Assembly (NCBI RefSeq): GCF_017161405.1
Contig: NZ_CP071051.1
Location: 434,001 to 498,000 of the forward strand
Length of the DNA: 64,000 nucleotides
Direction: 5' to 3'
Source of the DNA: Leucobacter sp. CX169
Lineage (GTDB): Bacteria; Actinomycetota; Actinomycetes; Actinomycetales; Microbacteriaceae
Shown here: positions 15,899-24,516 of the stretch, in pieces
How the letters are laid out: the number at the start of each line of letters is the position of its first letter
Position numbering within the stretch: position 1 is the first letter of the stretch
Program-made: the position numbers and the translations under genes
Notes under the pieces: model-generated
What the model was told of the DNA's origin: nothing
The model's input: the letters and a program-made list of their open reading frames with translations, nothing else
The model's database searches: none

Positions 15899-16753
15899 AT
15901 GAAGAAATCGCTGTTCATCCTCGCCGCCGCAGCCACCGTGACCCTGGCCCTTTCCGCGTGTTCGGGCGGCGCCACCTCCGAGCCGTCGGGCGACGGCGCA
16001 GCCAGCGCGAATGAGCCCGAGGGCCTCGTGAACGCCGGCACGCTGACCGCCTGCATCGACCCCGAGTACGCTCCGCTCGAGTACTACGCGGATTCGACCG
16101 GCGGCGACATCATCGGCTTCGACGCCGACGGCATTCGCGCGCTCGCCGACCACTGGGGCATCGACTACAAGTTCGAGGTCACCTCGTTCGATGGCCTCAT
16201 GCCCGGCCTGCAGTCGGGCAAGTGCGACGTCATCTTCGGCGGCCTGTACATGAGCGAGGATCGCCTGAAGATCGCCGATGCCGCGCCCATCATGAACGCC
16301 GGACCCGCGGTGCTCGCAACCCCCGAGACCGCGAAGACGATCTCCACGCCCGAGGACCTCTGCGGCCTCCGTGTGGTGAGCCAGGCTGCCTCCGCCAACG
16401 CGGCGAGCGTCGTCGCGCTCAGCGAGAAGTGCGTTGCGGACGGCAAGGATCCCATCGAGACCGCCGAGTACCCGAAGGTCTCTGAGACCGTGCTCGCGGT
16501 GCTCAACGGCAAGGCAGACGCGCTGGTCGAGACGAACGTCGCAGCGGCCTACATGGTGACGCAGAACGAGGGCAAACTGGCCGAGGCCCCGGGTGTCTTC
16601 GCGCCCGACACCACCTTCGGTGCCTTCACGAAGCTCGACAACCCCTTCACGGCCGCGCTGGCCACCGCCATTGAAGAGCTCCGCGCCGACGGCACCCTGG
16701 CGAAGATCGCCGCCGACTACAACCTCGACGAGAGCATCCTCGAGGTCAAGTAG
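15899..16753 (+). CDS. Amino acid ABC transporter substrate-binding lipoprotein (family 3)
   Basis: A 284-residue family 3 binding protein for polar amino acids or related 2-oxo/amide compounds. The signal peptide starts MKKSLFIL and ends in the lipobox LSAC; the mature part opens with GTLTACIDPEYAPLEY, the usual first strand. Upstream in-frame codons back to 15806 are rejected because they lie in the promoter; GGAGA precedes ATG 15899. First gene of an operon with its own permease (16826) and ATPase (17569). A perfect hairpin directly after the stop probably raises the level of this message part over the rest. Confidence 0.94.
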   Translation: MKKSLFILAAAATVTLALSACSGGATSEPSGDGAASANEPEGLVNAGTLTACIDPEYAPLEYYADSTGGDIIGFDADGIRALADHWGIDYKFEVTSFDGLMPGLQSGKCDVIFGGLYMSEDRLKIADAAPIMNAGPAVLATPETAKTISTPEDLCGLRVVSQAASANAASVVALSEKCVADGKDPIETAEYPKVSETVLAVLNGKADALVETNVAAAYMVTQNEGKLAEAPGVFAPDTTFGAFTKLDNPFTAALATAIEELRADGTLAKIAADYNLDESILEVK

Positions 16754-16759
16754 GCGACT

Positions 16760-16788
16760 GGTGCGCCGGGGCAACCTCCCGGCGCACC
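16760..16788 (+). terminator. Perfect intercistronic hairpin after the binding-protein gene
   Basis: GGTGCGCCGGG pairs fully with CCCGGCGCACC around a 7-base loop; no T-run follows. Typical of hairpins that stabilise the mRNA of abundant binding proteins while attenuating the downstream permease. Confidence 0.65.
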
Positions 16789-16825
16789 CCCTCCCGATTC
16801 CCCCTCTCTTTGGAACAAGGACACC

Positions 16826-17572
16826 ATGCTGTTCGACCCGCAAATCTTCCTTGAACAACTGTTCAATCCCGCCTACCTCTGGGGTGCGCTCCTCTCCATC
16901 GGCGTCGCGCTCTGCTCGCTCGTGATCGCGACCGTCATCGGGTTCTTCGTGGCCCTCGGGCGCACCTCGCAGAAGCTGAGCCTGCGCACCCCGGCGAACT
17001 TCTACATCTGGTTCTTCCGTGCTCTGCCCGCCCTGCTGGTGCTGCTCATCATGTGGAACGCACTGCCCCAGCTCATCCCCGCCCTCAAGCAGGACTGGTA
17101 CACCCCGTTCATCGCCGCCTCCATCGGCCTCGGACTCGTCGAGGCGGCCTTCATGGCCGAGATCATTCGCTCGGCGCTGAGCAGCGTTGACGAGGGCCAG
17201 TCCCTTGCCGGGCGCGCGCTGGGCATGAAGCCGGGCTCGGTCATGCGGAAGATCATCCTGCCTCAGGCGATCCGCGTCGCCCTTCCCCCGACGGGGAACG
17301 AGTTCATCGGGCTGATCAAGTACTCCTCGCTCGCGTCGGTGATCTCGTTGCGAGAGCTCCTCACCACCGCGCAGGTCGGCGTCAACATCACCTTCCGCTA
17401 CGCCGAGTACTACGCCGTCGCGATCATCTACTACCTGATCATCGTCACGATCATCACCCTGATCCAGAACCGGGTTGAACAGAAGTTCGCCTGGTCGTCC
17501 CGCACTCGGGTCAACACCATGACCCGCGCGATCCAGGTCGTCTCCGCACGACAGAAGGAGAAGAGCGCATGA
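16826..17572 (+). CDS. Amino acid ABC transporter permease
   Basis: A 248-residue permease of the HisM/GlnP class with about five membrane segments. The family loop appears as [21 protein letters not shown] near residues 130-152, contacting the ATPase. Only one permease gene is present, so it probably works as a homodimer. Its final ATGA overlaps the start of the ATPase gene at 17569. It serves the binding protein encoded at 15899. Confidence 0.94.
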   Translation: MLFDPQIFLEQLFNPAYLWGALLSIGVALCSLVIATVIGFFVALGRTSQKLSLRTPANFYIWFFRALPALLVLLIMWNALPQLIPALKQDWYTPFIAASIGLGLVEAAFMAEIIRSALSSVDEGQSLAGRALGMKPGSVMRKIILPQAIRVALPPTGNEFIGLIKYSSLASVISLRELLTTAQVGVNITFRYAEYYAVAIIYYLIIVTIITLIQNRVEQKFAWSSRTRVNTMTRAIQVVSARQKEKSA

Positions 17573-18378
17573 ATGCCGACGCGCCACTGAACGCCACTGG
17601 GCCGGACACGTCGCTCGTCGTGCCCACGCTCCAGGTGCGCAACCTGCACAAGGCCTACGACGGCAACGAGGTGCTCAAGGGCGTCGAGTTCGACGTCAAC
17701 AAGGGTCAGGTGAAGGCCGTGCTCGGCCCCTCCGGCTCGGGAAAGTCCACGATGCTGCGCCTCATGGCGCTGCTCGAACCGGCCGACCGCGGCGAGATCC
17801 TGTTGGGCGGACACCGCATCGGATCGGAAGATCGTGGCAAGCGCCTGCACCACCTGCCCGAACGCAAGCTCGCGGTGCAGCGCCGCGACATCGGCATGGT
17901 GTTTCAGAAGTTCAATCTGTTCCCGCACCTCACCGCGCTCGAGAACGTCGTGGTCGGCCTCACCGAGGTCCAGGGCGCGAAGAAGGCCGAGGCACGTGAG
18001 CGCTCGTACGAGATGCTGCAGAAGGTGGGCCTCGGCGACCGCGACAAGCACTTCCCGTCCGAGCTCTCGGGCGGCCAGCAGCAGCGCGTCGCGATCGCCC
18101 GCGCCCTCGTGATGAACCCGCAGGTCATGCTCTTTGACGAGCCGACCAGCGCGCTCGACCCCGAGCTCGTCGGTGAGGTGCTCGAGGTAATGGAGCGGCT
18201 CGCCGAGTCGGGCATGACCATGATCGTCGTGACCCACGAGGTGCGGTTCGCGCGTCGCGTCGCCAACGAGGTCACCCTGTTCGACAGTGGTGTCATCGTC
18301 GAGCAGGCCGAGCCCGAGGCGTTCTTCGAGAACCCGCAGCACGAGCGCACGAAGCGGTTCCTGAGCCATGTCCACTAA
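17569..18378 (+). CDS. Amino acid ABC transporter ATP-binding protein
   Basis: A 269-residue ATPase of the polar amino acid importer class. Walker A is GPSGSGKST near residue 53, the signature is [14 protein letters not shown], Walker B is [14 protein letters not shown], and the switch His is in [10 protein letters not shown]. All motifs are intact. Compared with GlnQ it has an insertion after Walker A (residues ~85-103, [17 protein letters not shown]), as in other paralogues that handle larger solutes. It overlaps the preceding gene by 4 bases and the following dehydrogenase gene by 11. Confidence 0.95.
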   Translation: MNADAPLNATGPDTSLVVPTLQVRNLHKAYDGNEVLKGVEFDVNKGQVKAVLGPSGSGKSTMLRLMALLEPADRGEILLGGHRIGSEDRGKRLHHLPERKLAVQRRDIGMVFQKFNLFPHLTALENVVVGLTEVQGAKKAEARERSYEMLQKVGLGDRDKHFPSELSGGQQQRVAIARALVMNPQVMLFDEPTSALDPELVGEVLEVMERLAESGMTMIVVTHEVRFARRVANEVTLFDSGVIVEQAEPEAFFENPQHERTKRFLSHVH

Positions 18379-19417
18379 CCCAGACCAGGGCGGGCGCCCC
18401 CTCGCCGTGTACACCGACCTCGACGACACCGACTTCACCGCGGGCGTGCGGCTGCTCGAAGACCAGGGTTTCGAGGTGCGCTACCTCGACACGCAGGATC
18501 CGGAAGCGATCGTTGCCGGAGCGCAGGACGCGGTCGCGATGCTCGTGGGGTACGCCACGATCACCGGGGAGATGATCGCGCGGCTGCCGAAGCTCGAGAT
18601 CATCGCGCTCATGTCGATGGGCTTCAACAACGTCGACACCGCGGCCGCGGCCGAGCACGGGGTCTGGGTGTCGAACATTCCCGGCGCCGCGACCGAGGAG
18701 GTCGCGACCCACGCCCTCGCCCTCGCGCTGCACGCCACGCGCGGGCTCTCCTTCTACGGTGAGTCCGTTGTGGCGGGGCGCTGGAACAGTCGGGCCGCCA
18801 TCGCGCAGCCCCGCCTGAGTGCGCTCACCCTCGGCATTCTCGGCCTCGGCAAGATCGGTTCCAAGCTCGCCGAGCTGGCGCAGCCCCTGTTTGGCGAGAT
18901 CGTCGGGTACGACCCGTTCCTCCCCGACACCGACGAGACGCGGGCGCGGCTCGCGTCCCTCGGAGTGCGCCGGGCGAGCCTTTCGGAGGTGCGGGACACG
19001 GCCAATGTGCTGTCCCTGCACGTCCCGCTCACGCCGGAGACCGAGAGCTTCGTCGACGCCGAGTTTCTCGCGGCGATGCCCCGTGGCTCGTACCTCGTGA
19101 ACGTCAGCCGCGGGCAGCTCATCGACTCGGCGGCGCTCCGCGCGGCCGTGGACTCCGGCCACCTCGCCGGTGCCGGGCTCGACGTGCTGGACGAGGAGCC
19201 GCCGCGGCAGGATCACCCGCTGGTCGACGCCCCCGGCGTCATCGTCACGCCGCACATCGCGTACTACTCGAGCGAGTCCGACGCGGAGTACGTGCGGCAA
19301 CAGGCGCAGAACGTCGTGACCTATGCCCAGACCGGGCGCCCCGACGCGCCGGTCAACACCCCCACCATTTCCCCCACGCACGCCGCGCCCGCCGCGGCGG
19401 CATCCGCAGGAGCGTAA
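18368..19417 (+). CDS. D-isomer-specific 2-hydroxyacid dehydrogenase
   Basis: A 349-residue NAD(P)-dependent dehydrogenase that interconverts a 2-oxo acid and a 2-hydroxy acid. The Rossmann motif is [15 protein letters not shown] near residue 157; the catalytic Arg is in NVSRGQLID, the Glu in DVLDEEPP and the His in [10 protein letters not shown]. The amino-terminal domain shows SMGFNNVD. It overlaps the ATPase gene by 11 bases, so it is translationally coupled to the importer. In this operon it may reduce the 2-oxo acid that the ThDP enzyme would decarboxylate, or form it from an imported hydroxy acid. Confidence 0.93.
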   Translation: MSTNPDQGGRPLAVYTDLDDTDFTAGVRLLEDQGFEVRYLDTQDPEAIVAGAQDAVAMLVGYATITGEMIARLPKLEIIALMSMGFNNVDTAAAAEHGVWVSNIPGAATEEVATHALALALHATRGLSFYGESVVAGRWNSRAAIAQPRLSALTLGILGLGKIGSKLAELAQPLFGEIVGYDPFLPDTDETRARLASLGVRRASLSEVRDTANVLSLHVPLTPETESFVDAEFLAAMPRGSYLVNVSRGQLIDSAALRAAVDSGHLAGAGLDVLDEEPPRQDHPLVDAPGVIVTPHIAYYSSESDAEYVRQQAQNVVTYAQTGRPDAPVNTPTISPTHAAPAAAASAGA

Positions 19418-19419
19418 CC

Positions 19420-21108
19420 ATGCGAAAACTTGCCACCTACGAAACGCCGGCAGCGACCTTCTCGCCGTCCATCGTGACGGCCGACCGGATCCACACGCTC
19501 GACGCCGCGGGGTCGACCGTCACCGCGATGCTCATGTTCGGCGGGGCGATTGCCGCGCTCGGCACGCTCGAGGAGTGCCTCGCCGCCTCGGCCGAGATCA
19601 GCCCGCGGACCCCGGAGATCACCGAGCTCGGTGCACACACCGTGCTGCCCGGCTTCATCGACGCGCACGCGCATCCGCTCATGCTCGGGCAGATGATGAG
19701 CTGGGTCGACTGCGGCCCCGACCAGGCCGGCTCGATCCCCGAGATGGTGGCCCGGCTCAAGGCCGCGGCCGAGACGGTGCCCGCCGGGCTCCCGATTCGC
19801 GGCTACGGCTACGAGCAGCGCAACCTCGCTGAGCGACGCCACCCCACCCGCTTCGAACTCGACGAGGTCGCCACCGACCGCGAGGTCTACGTGATGAACG
19901 CGTCGGGCCACGGCGGCGTCGTCAACAGCTACACGTTCGAGCTGCACGGCGTCACGCGCGATACGCCGAACCCGCAGGGCGGCGAGTTCTTCCGCAGCGG
20001 CGACGGCGAGCTGACCGGCGAGCTCTCGGACGCGGCCTGCAACATTCTGACCGGGCTCGAGGGTGTGAAGATCGGCCACCACGGACCGAACTTCCACCTG
20101 GCCGACGCCCCCGAGGAGCACCGCCGCCAACTCGCGGTGGCCCAGGAGAACTTCTTGCAGGGCGGCGTCACCACGATCGGCGACGCGCAGGTCTCGCGCC
20201 GTGAGTTCGACAACTACCTCGCGCTCGCCGAGCGCAACGAGTTGAAGACCCGGTACAGCATGTACCTGCTCTCGCACCTGCTCGAGGAGGCGCTCGAGAC
20301 CGGGATGCACGGCCAGTTCGGCAACGCGCACCTGAGCTTCGCCGGCATCAAGTTCTACGCCGACGGCACGCTCGGCGGCTGGACGGCCTACTTCCCGGAC
20401 GGCTATGTGGGCGACCCCTGCCGCACGGGCCAGCTCTACCACGACCCCGCCGACTACACGGAGATGATCTCCCGCGCCCACAGGGTCGGGCTGCAGACGG
20501 CCACGCACGCGCAGTCCCCGGACGCGCTCGAGATGGTGATCACCGCGATCGAGGCGGCGCAGGCCGAGCGGCCCGACGCCGACGCGCGCCACCGCATCGA
20601 GCACTGCGGGCTGCCCACGCCGGCGCAGATCACGCGCATGGCCGCCGCCGGAATTTACCCGGTGAACCAGCCCCAGCACTACTACAACTGGGGCGAGGGG
20701 GTCGAGCAGGCGATCGGCACCCCGGGCGAGCGGTTCAACCCGCTCGGCGAGTTTGAGCGCGCGGGCGTACCCGTCACGATCAGTTCGGACGCCCCGGTGG
20801 CCGATCCCCGCCCGATGGAGGCGGTCCAGGCCGCGGTCACCCGGGTGACGCGCCGCGGCGCCAAGCTCGGCCCCGCGGACCTCGCTATCTCGGTCGACAC
20901 CGCCCTGCGCGGGCACACCATCAGCGCCGCCACCGTGCTCGGCCGAGAGGACGACCTCGGCTCGCTCGAGGTCGGCAAGCGTGCCGACTTCGCCGTGCTG
21001 GCCGCCGACCCGTACACGGTCGCGCCCGAGACGATCGCCGAGATCCGGGTCGCGCAGACCTGGGTCGACGGGGTGCGCCAGTACGTCGCGGACGAGGTCG
21101 CACGATGA
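19420..21108 (+). CDS. Amidohydrolase family 3 (YtcJ-like) protein
   Basis: A 562-residue metal-dependent hydrolase. The first metal motif is DAHAHPLMLG near residue 85, and later metal ligands lie in YADGTLGGW, THAQSPDALE, RIEHCG and ISSDAPVADP, the order seen in the YtcJ/AepA group. These enzymes hydrolyse amide or imide bonds in often unknown small substrates. ATG 19420 lies two bases after the dehydrogenase stop, and the end overlaps the ThDP enzyme start by 4 bases. It is likely an early ring-opening or deacylation step of the route. Cytoplasmic, no signal peptide. Confidence 0.92.
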   Translation: MRKLATYETPAATFSPSIVTADRIHTLDAAGSTVTAMLMFGGAIAALGTLEECLAASAEISPRTPEITELGAHTVLPGFIDAHAHPLMLGQMMSWVDCGPDQAGSIPEMVARLKAAAETVPAGLPIRGYGYEQRNLAERRHPTRFELDEVATDREVYVMNASGHGGVVNSYTFELHGVTRDTPNPQGGEFFRSGDGELTGELSDAACNILTGLEGVKIGHHGPNFHLADAPEEHRRQLAVAQENFLQGGVTTIGDAQVSRREFDNYLALAERNELKTRYSMYLLSHLLEEALETGMHGQFGNAHLSFAGIKFYADGTLGGWTAYFPDGYVGDPCRTGQLYHDPADYTEMISRAHRVGLQTATHAQSPDALEMVITAIEAAQAERPDADARHRIEHCGLPTPAQITRMAAAGIYPVNQPQHYYNWGEGVEQAIGTPGERFNPLGEFERAGVPVTISSDAPVADPRPMEAVQAAVTRVTRRGAKLGPADLAISVDTALRGHTISAATVLGREDDLGSLEVGKRADFAVLAADPYTVAPETIAEIRVAQTWVDGVRQYVADEVAR

Positions 21109-22784
21109 TCGCCGTCACCGAGGCCGCCACCGAGCGCGAGCTTGCGGCCCAGGCTGGCGTCGCCATCGATAACGCGGGCCTCGCGGTGCTCACCACGATT
21201 CGCAACTACGGCGTCGACACCGTCTTCGGCATCCCCGGCACGCACAACCTCGAGTTCTACCGTCACCTCGCGCCGCTCGGGATCCACCCGGTCACGACCC
21301 GCCACGAGCAGGGCGCGGGCTACGGCGCCGACGGCTGGGCGCAGCAGACCGGGTTGCCGGGCGTCGTCATCACGACCTCCGGGCCGGGCCTCTTGAACGC
21401 GCTCTCGGCCGCGGGCACCGCTTACTGCGAGTCGCGCCCGCTCATCATCCTCTCGCCCGGTGTGCCGGAGGGGGAGGAGTTCGCCGACATCGGCTCGCTG
21501 CACGAGACGAAGGATCCGACCGGAGCCGCCGGCGCGATCGTCGAGTGGAGCCGCCGCGTGGGCAGCGCGACCGAGGCCGTGGCTTGCGTGCACGAGGCCT
21601 TCGCGCTCTTCCGCACGGGCCGGCCGCGGCCGGTTCACATCGAGATCCCGCTCAACGTGCTCGAGGGCCAGAGCGATTGCCCGCCGGAACTACTCGCGGC
21701 GATCCCTGCCCCGGCGCCCACCGCGGGCACGGCTGCCGAGGTGGACGCCGTCGCCCGGATCCTGTCGGAGGCGAAGCGCCCGCTGATCATCGCGGGCGGG
21801 GGAGCGGCGCGGGTCGGCGCGCCCCTCACGGAGCTCGCGGAGCGCCTCGGCGCCCCGGTCGTCACGACGCTCAACGGCAAGGCCGCAGTGTCGGAACACC
21901 ACCCGCTCTCGATCGGGTCCGAGCTGCGCCTCACCGGCGCTCATGCGCTCATCAACCGTGCGGATGCGGTGCTCGTGCTCGGCTCGAAGCTCGGTGAGGC
22001 CGAGCTCTGGGGCGGCGTCATCGCGCCCGAGGGGCCGGTGTTGCGCGTTGACGTGCTCGGCTCACAGCTCCAGAAGAACGTCGCGGTCGCGGCGGGCGTC
22101 GTGGGCCACTGCGAGGCGGTCGTGCCGCAGCTCACCGCCGCGCTCGCCGGGCAGGATCGCCCCGCCTGGGTCGACCTGGACGCCGTGCGTGCCGAGCTCG
22201 CCGAGGAGTCAGCTGGCTTCTCGCCGGTGCTCAACGGCGTCGCCGCGCGGATCGCCTCCGTGCTGCCCGTCGACTCGATCGTCGGCGGCGACAGCTCGCA
22301 GATCACGTACTTCGGTATGGCGAGCCGCGCGGTACAGGAGCGCTCACACTCGTTCCTCTACACCCCGGCGTACGCCACGCTCGGCTATGGCCTGCCCGCC
22401 TCGATCGGCGCGCGGGTGGCGAGTCCGGATCGCCCGGTCGTGTGTGTGCTCGGCGACGGCGCGCTCATGTTCGCCATCCAGGAGTTTGCGACCGCCATCG
22501 AGCAGCGCCTCGACCTGACCGTCGTGTGCGTCGACAACGGCGGCTACGCCGAGATCAAGCAGAACGAGCGCGACCGTGGCATCGCGCCGGTGGGCGTGGA
22601 TCTCGCGCAGCCGGACTGGGCCGCGCTGGCCGACGCGTTCGGCGGGCACGGGCACCGCGTAGTGGATCAGGGCGACCTCGAGCGCGTGATTGCCGGGGCG
22701 ATCGTCGAGCCAGGGCTCAGCCTCGTGCACGTGCCGCTGGAGCTCTTCCCGGATGCCGCGGCGCCTGCCGGGGACCCGGCGTAA
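21105..22784 (+). CDS. ThDP-dependent enzyme (acetolactate synthase fold; 2-oxo acid decarboxylase-like)
   Basis: A 559-residue thiamine diphosphate enzyme. The amino domain shows GIPGTHNLEFYRHL and the catalytic Glu in TRHEQGAGYGADG; the carboxyl domain carries the ThDP motif starting GDGALMFAIQEF and ending VDNGGY. Loop wording resembles 5-guanidino-2-oxopentanoate decarboxylase (AruI) of the arginine transaminase pathway more than true acetolactate synthases. I infer decarboxylation of a 2-oxo acid made from the imported compound. It overlaps the amidohydrolase gene by 4 bases. A terminator-like hairpin follows. Confidence 0.88.
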   Translation: MIAVTEAATERELAAQAGVAIDNAGLAVLTTIRNYGVDTVFGIPGTHNLEFYRHLAPLGIHPVTTRHEQGAGYGADGWAQQTGLPGVVITTSGPGLLNALSAAGTAYCESRPLIILSPGVPEGEEFADIGSLHETKDPTGAAGAIVEWSRRVGSATEAVACVHEAFALFRTGRPRPVHIEIPLNVLEGQSDCPPELLAAIPAPAPTAGTAAEVDAVARILSEAKRPLIIAGGGAARVGAPLTELAERLGAPVVTTLNGKAAVSEHHPLSIGSELRLTGAHALINRADAVLVLGSKLGEAELWGGVIAPEGPVLRVDVLGSQLQKNVAVAAGVVGHCEAVVPQLTAALAGQDRPAWVDLDAVRAELAEESAGFSPVLNGVAARIASVLPVDSIVGGDSSQITYFGMASRAVQERSHSFLYTPAYATLGYGLPASIGARVASPDRPVVCVLGDGALMFAIQEFATAIEQRLDLTVVCVDNGGYAEIKQNERDRGIAPVGVDLAQPDWAALADAFGGHGHRVVDQGDLERVIAGAIVEPGLSLVHVPLELFPDAAAPAGDPA

Positions 22785-22795
22785 CCCTCCCCACC

Positions 22796-22831
22796 GGGCC
22801 GGGGCGGCCCCCATCGCCCCGGCCCCTTCTT
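22796..22831 (+). terminator. Terminator-like hairpin after the ThDP enzyme gene
   Basis: GGGCCGGGGCG pairs perfectly with CGCCCCGGCCC around an 8-base loop and is followed by CTTCTTTT. It looks like a partial terminator ahead of the M20 gene. Confidence 0.6.
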
Positions 22832-22862
22832 TTCCCGCACACCCGAGAACGAAAGACATTCC

Positions 22863-24434
22863 GTGAACGCCATCACCCTCAGCACTGACGCCAAGCTCAC
22901 CGCCCAAGTCTGGATCGACGAACACCTCGAGCAGCTGCTCGAATGGCACAGCCACATTTGGGAGCTCGCCGAGCCCGCCTGGCGCGAGTTTCGGTCCGCA
23001 GAGTGGTACGTCGGCCTGCTGCGGGAGCAAGGATTCACGGTCGAGGCGGGCTCGGCGGGCATGCCGACGGCGTTCAGCGCGAGCTGGTCGAACGGCGACG
23101 GCCCGACCCTGCTCACCTACGCCGAGTACGACGCGGTGCCGGGCAACAGTCAGGCGGCGTCGGTCAGCGAGACGCCGCGCGACGGCCTGAGCCGATTCGC
23201 CCCGGGGCATACCGACCCGCACTCGGTGCTCGGCATCTCGACGCTGGCCGGGCTGCTCGGCACGAAGCACGCGATGACGGTGCACGGCATCACCGGCACG
23301 CTGAACTACACGGGCGAGCCCGCCGAGAAGATGCACGGGTCGAAGGTCGTCCACGGCCTGCGCGGCTACTACGACTCGGCCGATGCGATCGTCAGCTTCC
23401 ACCCCTTCTACATGCTGCCGCTGTGCAACACCGCGCGCTGGGACACCCAGTGCGGCGCGTACTACAGCAAGGTCTACAGTTTCGTCTGCGATGCGCCCGA
23501 GACCTGGCAGCTGTCGGCGAACCAGAACTCGCCCATCCCCGCCTCGCACTCCGCGGCCCGCGCCCCCGGTGCCAACGTCGCGCTGTCGCAGATGTACACC
23601 TCCTCGCGCATCATGCAGGACGCCATGCTGCCGAGCTTTGGCGGTTGGAGCCTGTCCGACGCGATCCTGACGGAGGGGCAGGCGACCGCGGACAATCTGC
23701 CGGCCCGCATCGCGCGCGTGCAGTACTCTTGGCGCACCCCCGATGTCGAGATGGCCGAGCACGTGCTCGCAGTGCTCGATCGAAACGCCGTACATGCCGC
23801 CGCGATGGCGCACTGCGAGCTCGAAACCACCTGGGTGGCGCGCAGCCGACCCGGGCGCACGAACCACGCGATGGCGAGCGTGCTCTACGCCAACCTCGAG
23901 GCGGTCGGGGCGCCAAGCTACGGCCCCGAGGCGATCGCGGTCGCGCAGGATATCCAGCGCACCCTGGGGCTCGAGCCCACTGAGCGCCCGTTCCTCGCCG
24001 AGACCGAGCAACTGATCGACCCCGAGAGCGCCGAGCGCGCCCTGCGCGAGCACCTCGCGCCCTGGCAGCGCAACTGGACGAGCGACGACTACGTCGAGAT
24101 GACGCACTACGCGCCGACCGTCCGGTTCTACGTCTCGCGCCCCGCCCTCGAGCCCGCCGCGGGCCGCGGCGCCTACCCGGCCTGGGTGATGAACGCGATG
24201 GGCGGCATTCCCGCCACGATCGCGCCGACCATCCTCACTGCGGGCAAGACTGTGTCGGGGACCTTCATCGATCTGCTTACGCAGCCCGAGCTGCTGGCCG
24301 AGGCGCAGGCGGAGTTCGCGCGCCGGGTCGAGGAAGACCCGATGCCGCCGCTGTTGCCGGCCGACTTCGAGGCGCCGATCAGCCTGCCGTGGCCCGACTA
24401 CCGGGAGCACGCGGGGGAGCGGTTCTGGGGCTAA
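22863..24434 (+). CDS. M20-family amidohydrolase/peptidase
   Basis: A 523-residue metal-dependent amidohydrolase of the M20 clan (M20D-like: aminobenzoyl-glutamate or N-acyl amino acid amidohydrolases). Visible metal/active-site blocks are LLTYAEYDAVPGN near residue 80, GTLNYTGEPAEKMHGSK near 142, and the dimerisation-domain segment RSRPGRTNHAMAS. In classical M20 enzymes the first block reads HYDVVP; here YAEYDAVP keeps the Asp. GTG 22863 follows GAACGAAAG weakly. Last gene of the operon starting at 15899; it presumably removes an acyl or amide group from the substrate. Confidence 0.88.
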   Translation: MNAITLSTDAKLTAQVWIDEHLEQLLEWHSHIWELAEPAWREFRSAEWYVGLLREQGFTVEAGSAGMPTAFSASWSNGDGPTLLTYAEYDAVPGNSQAASVSETPRDGLSRFAPGHTDPHSVLGISTLAGLLGTKHAMTVHGITGTLNYTGEPAEKMHGSKVVHGLRGYYDSADAIVSFHPFYMLPLCNTARWDTQCGAYYSKVYSFVCDAPETWQLSANQNSPIPASHSAARAPGANVALSQMYTSSRIMQDAMLPSFGGWSLSDAILTEGQATADNLPARIARVQYSWRTPDVEMAEHVLAVLDRNAVHAAAMAHCELETTWVARSRPGRTNHAMASVLYANLEAVGAPSYGPEAIAVAQDIQRTLGLEPTERPFLAETEQLIDPESAERALREHLAPWQRNWTSDDYVEMTHYAPTVRFYVSRPALEPAAGRGAYPAWVMNAMGGIPATIAPTILTAGKTVSGTFIDLLTQPELLAEAQAEFARRVEEDPMPPLLPADFEAPISLPWPDYREHAGERFWG

Positions 24435-24480
24435 GCACGCGTCCCGCAGATTGCCCCAGGTGAGCCATACCCCTGGCTTT

Positions 24481-24516
24481 CCCCGTCGAGACGTCTCAAT
24501 CTGCTGCATCCGGCGA
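24481..24516. repeat. REP-like palindrome copy B, left half
   Basis: Left arm (24481-24510) with core CGAGACGTCTCAATCTGC, then CGGCGA, the left part of the loop. It is interrupted here by the IS30 element and continues at 25805. Confidence 0.8.
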
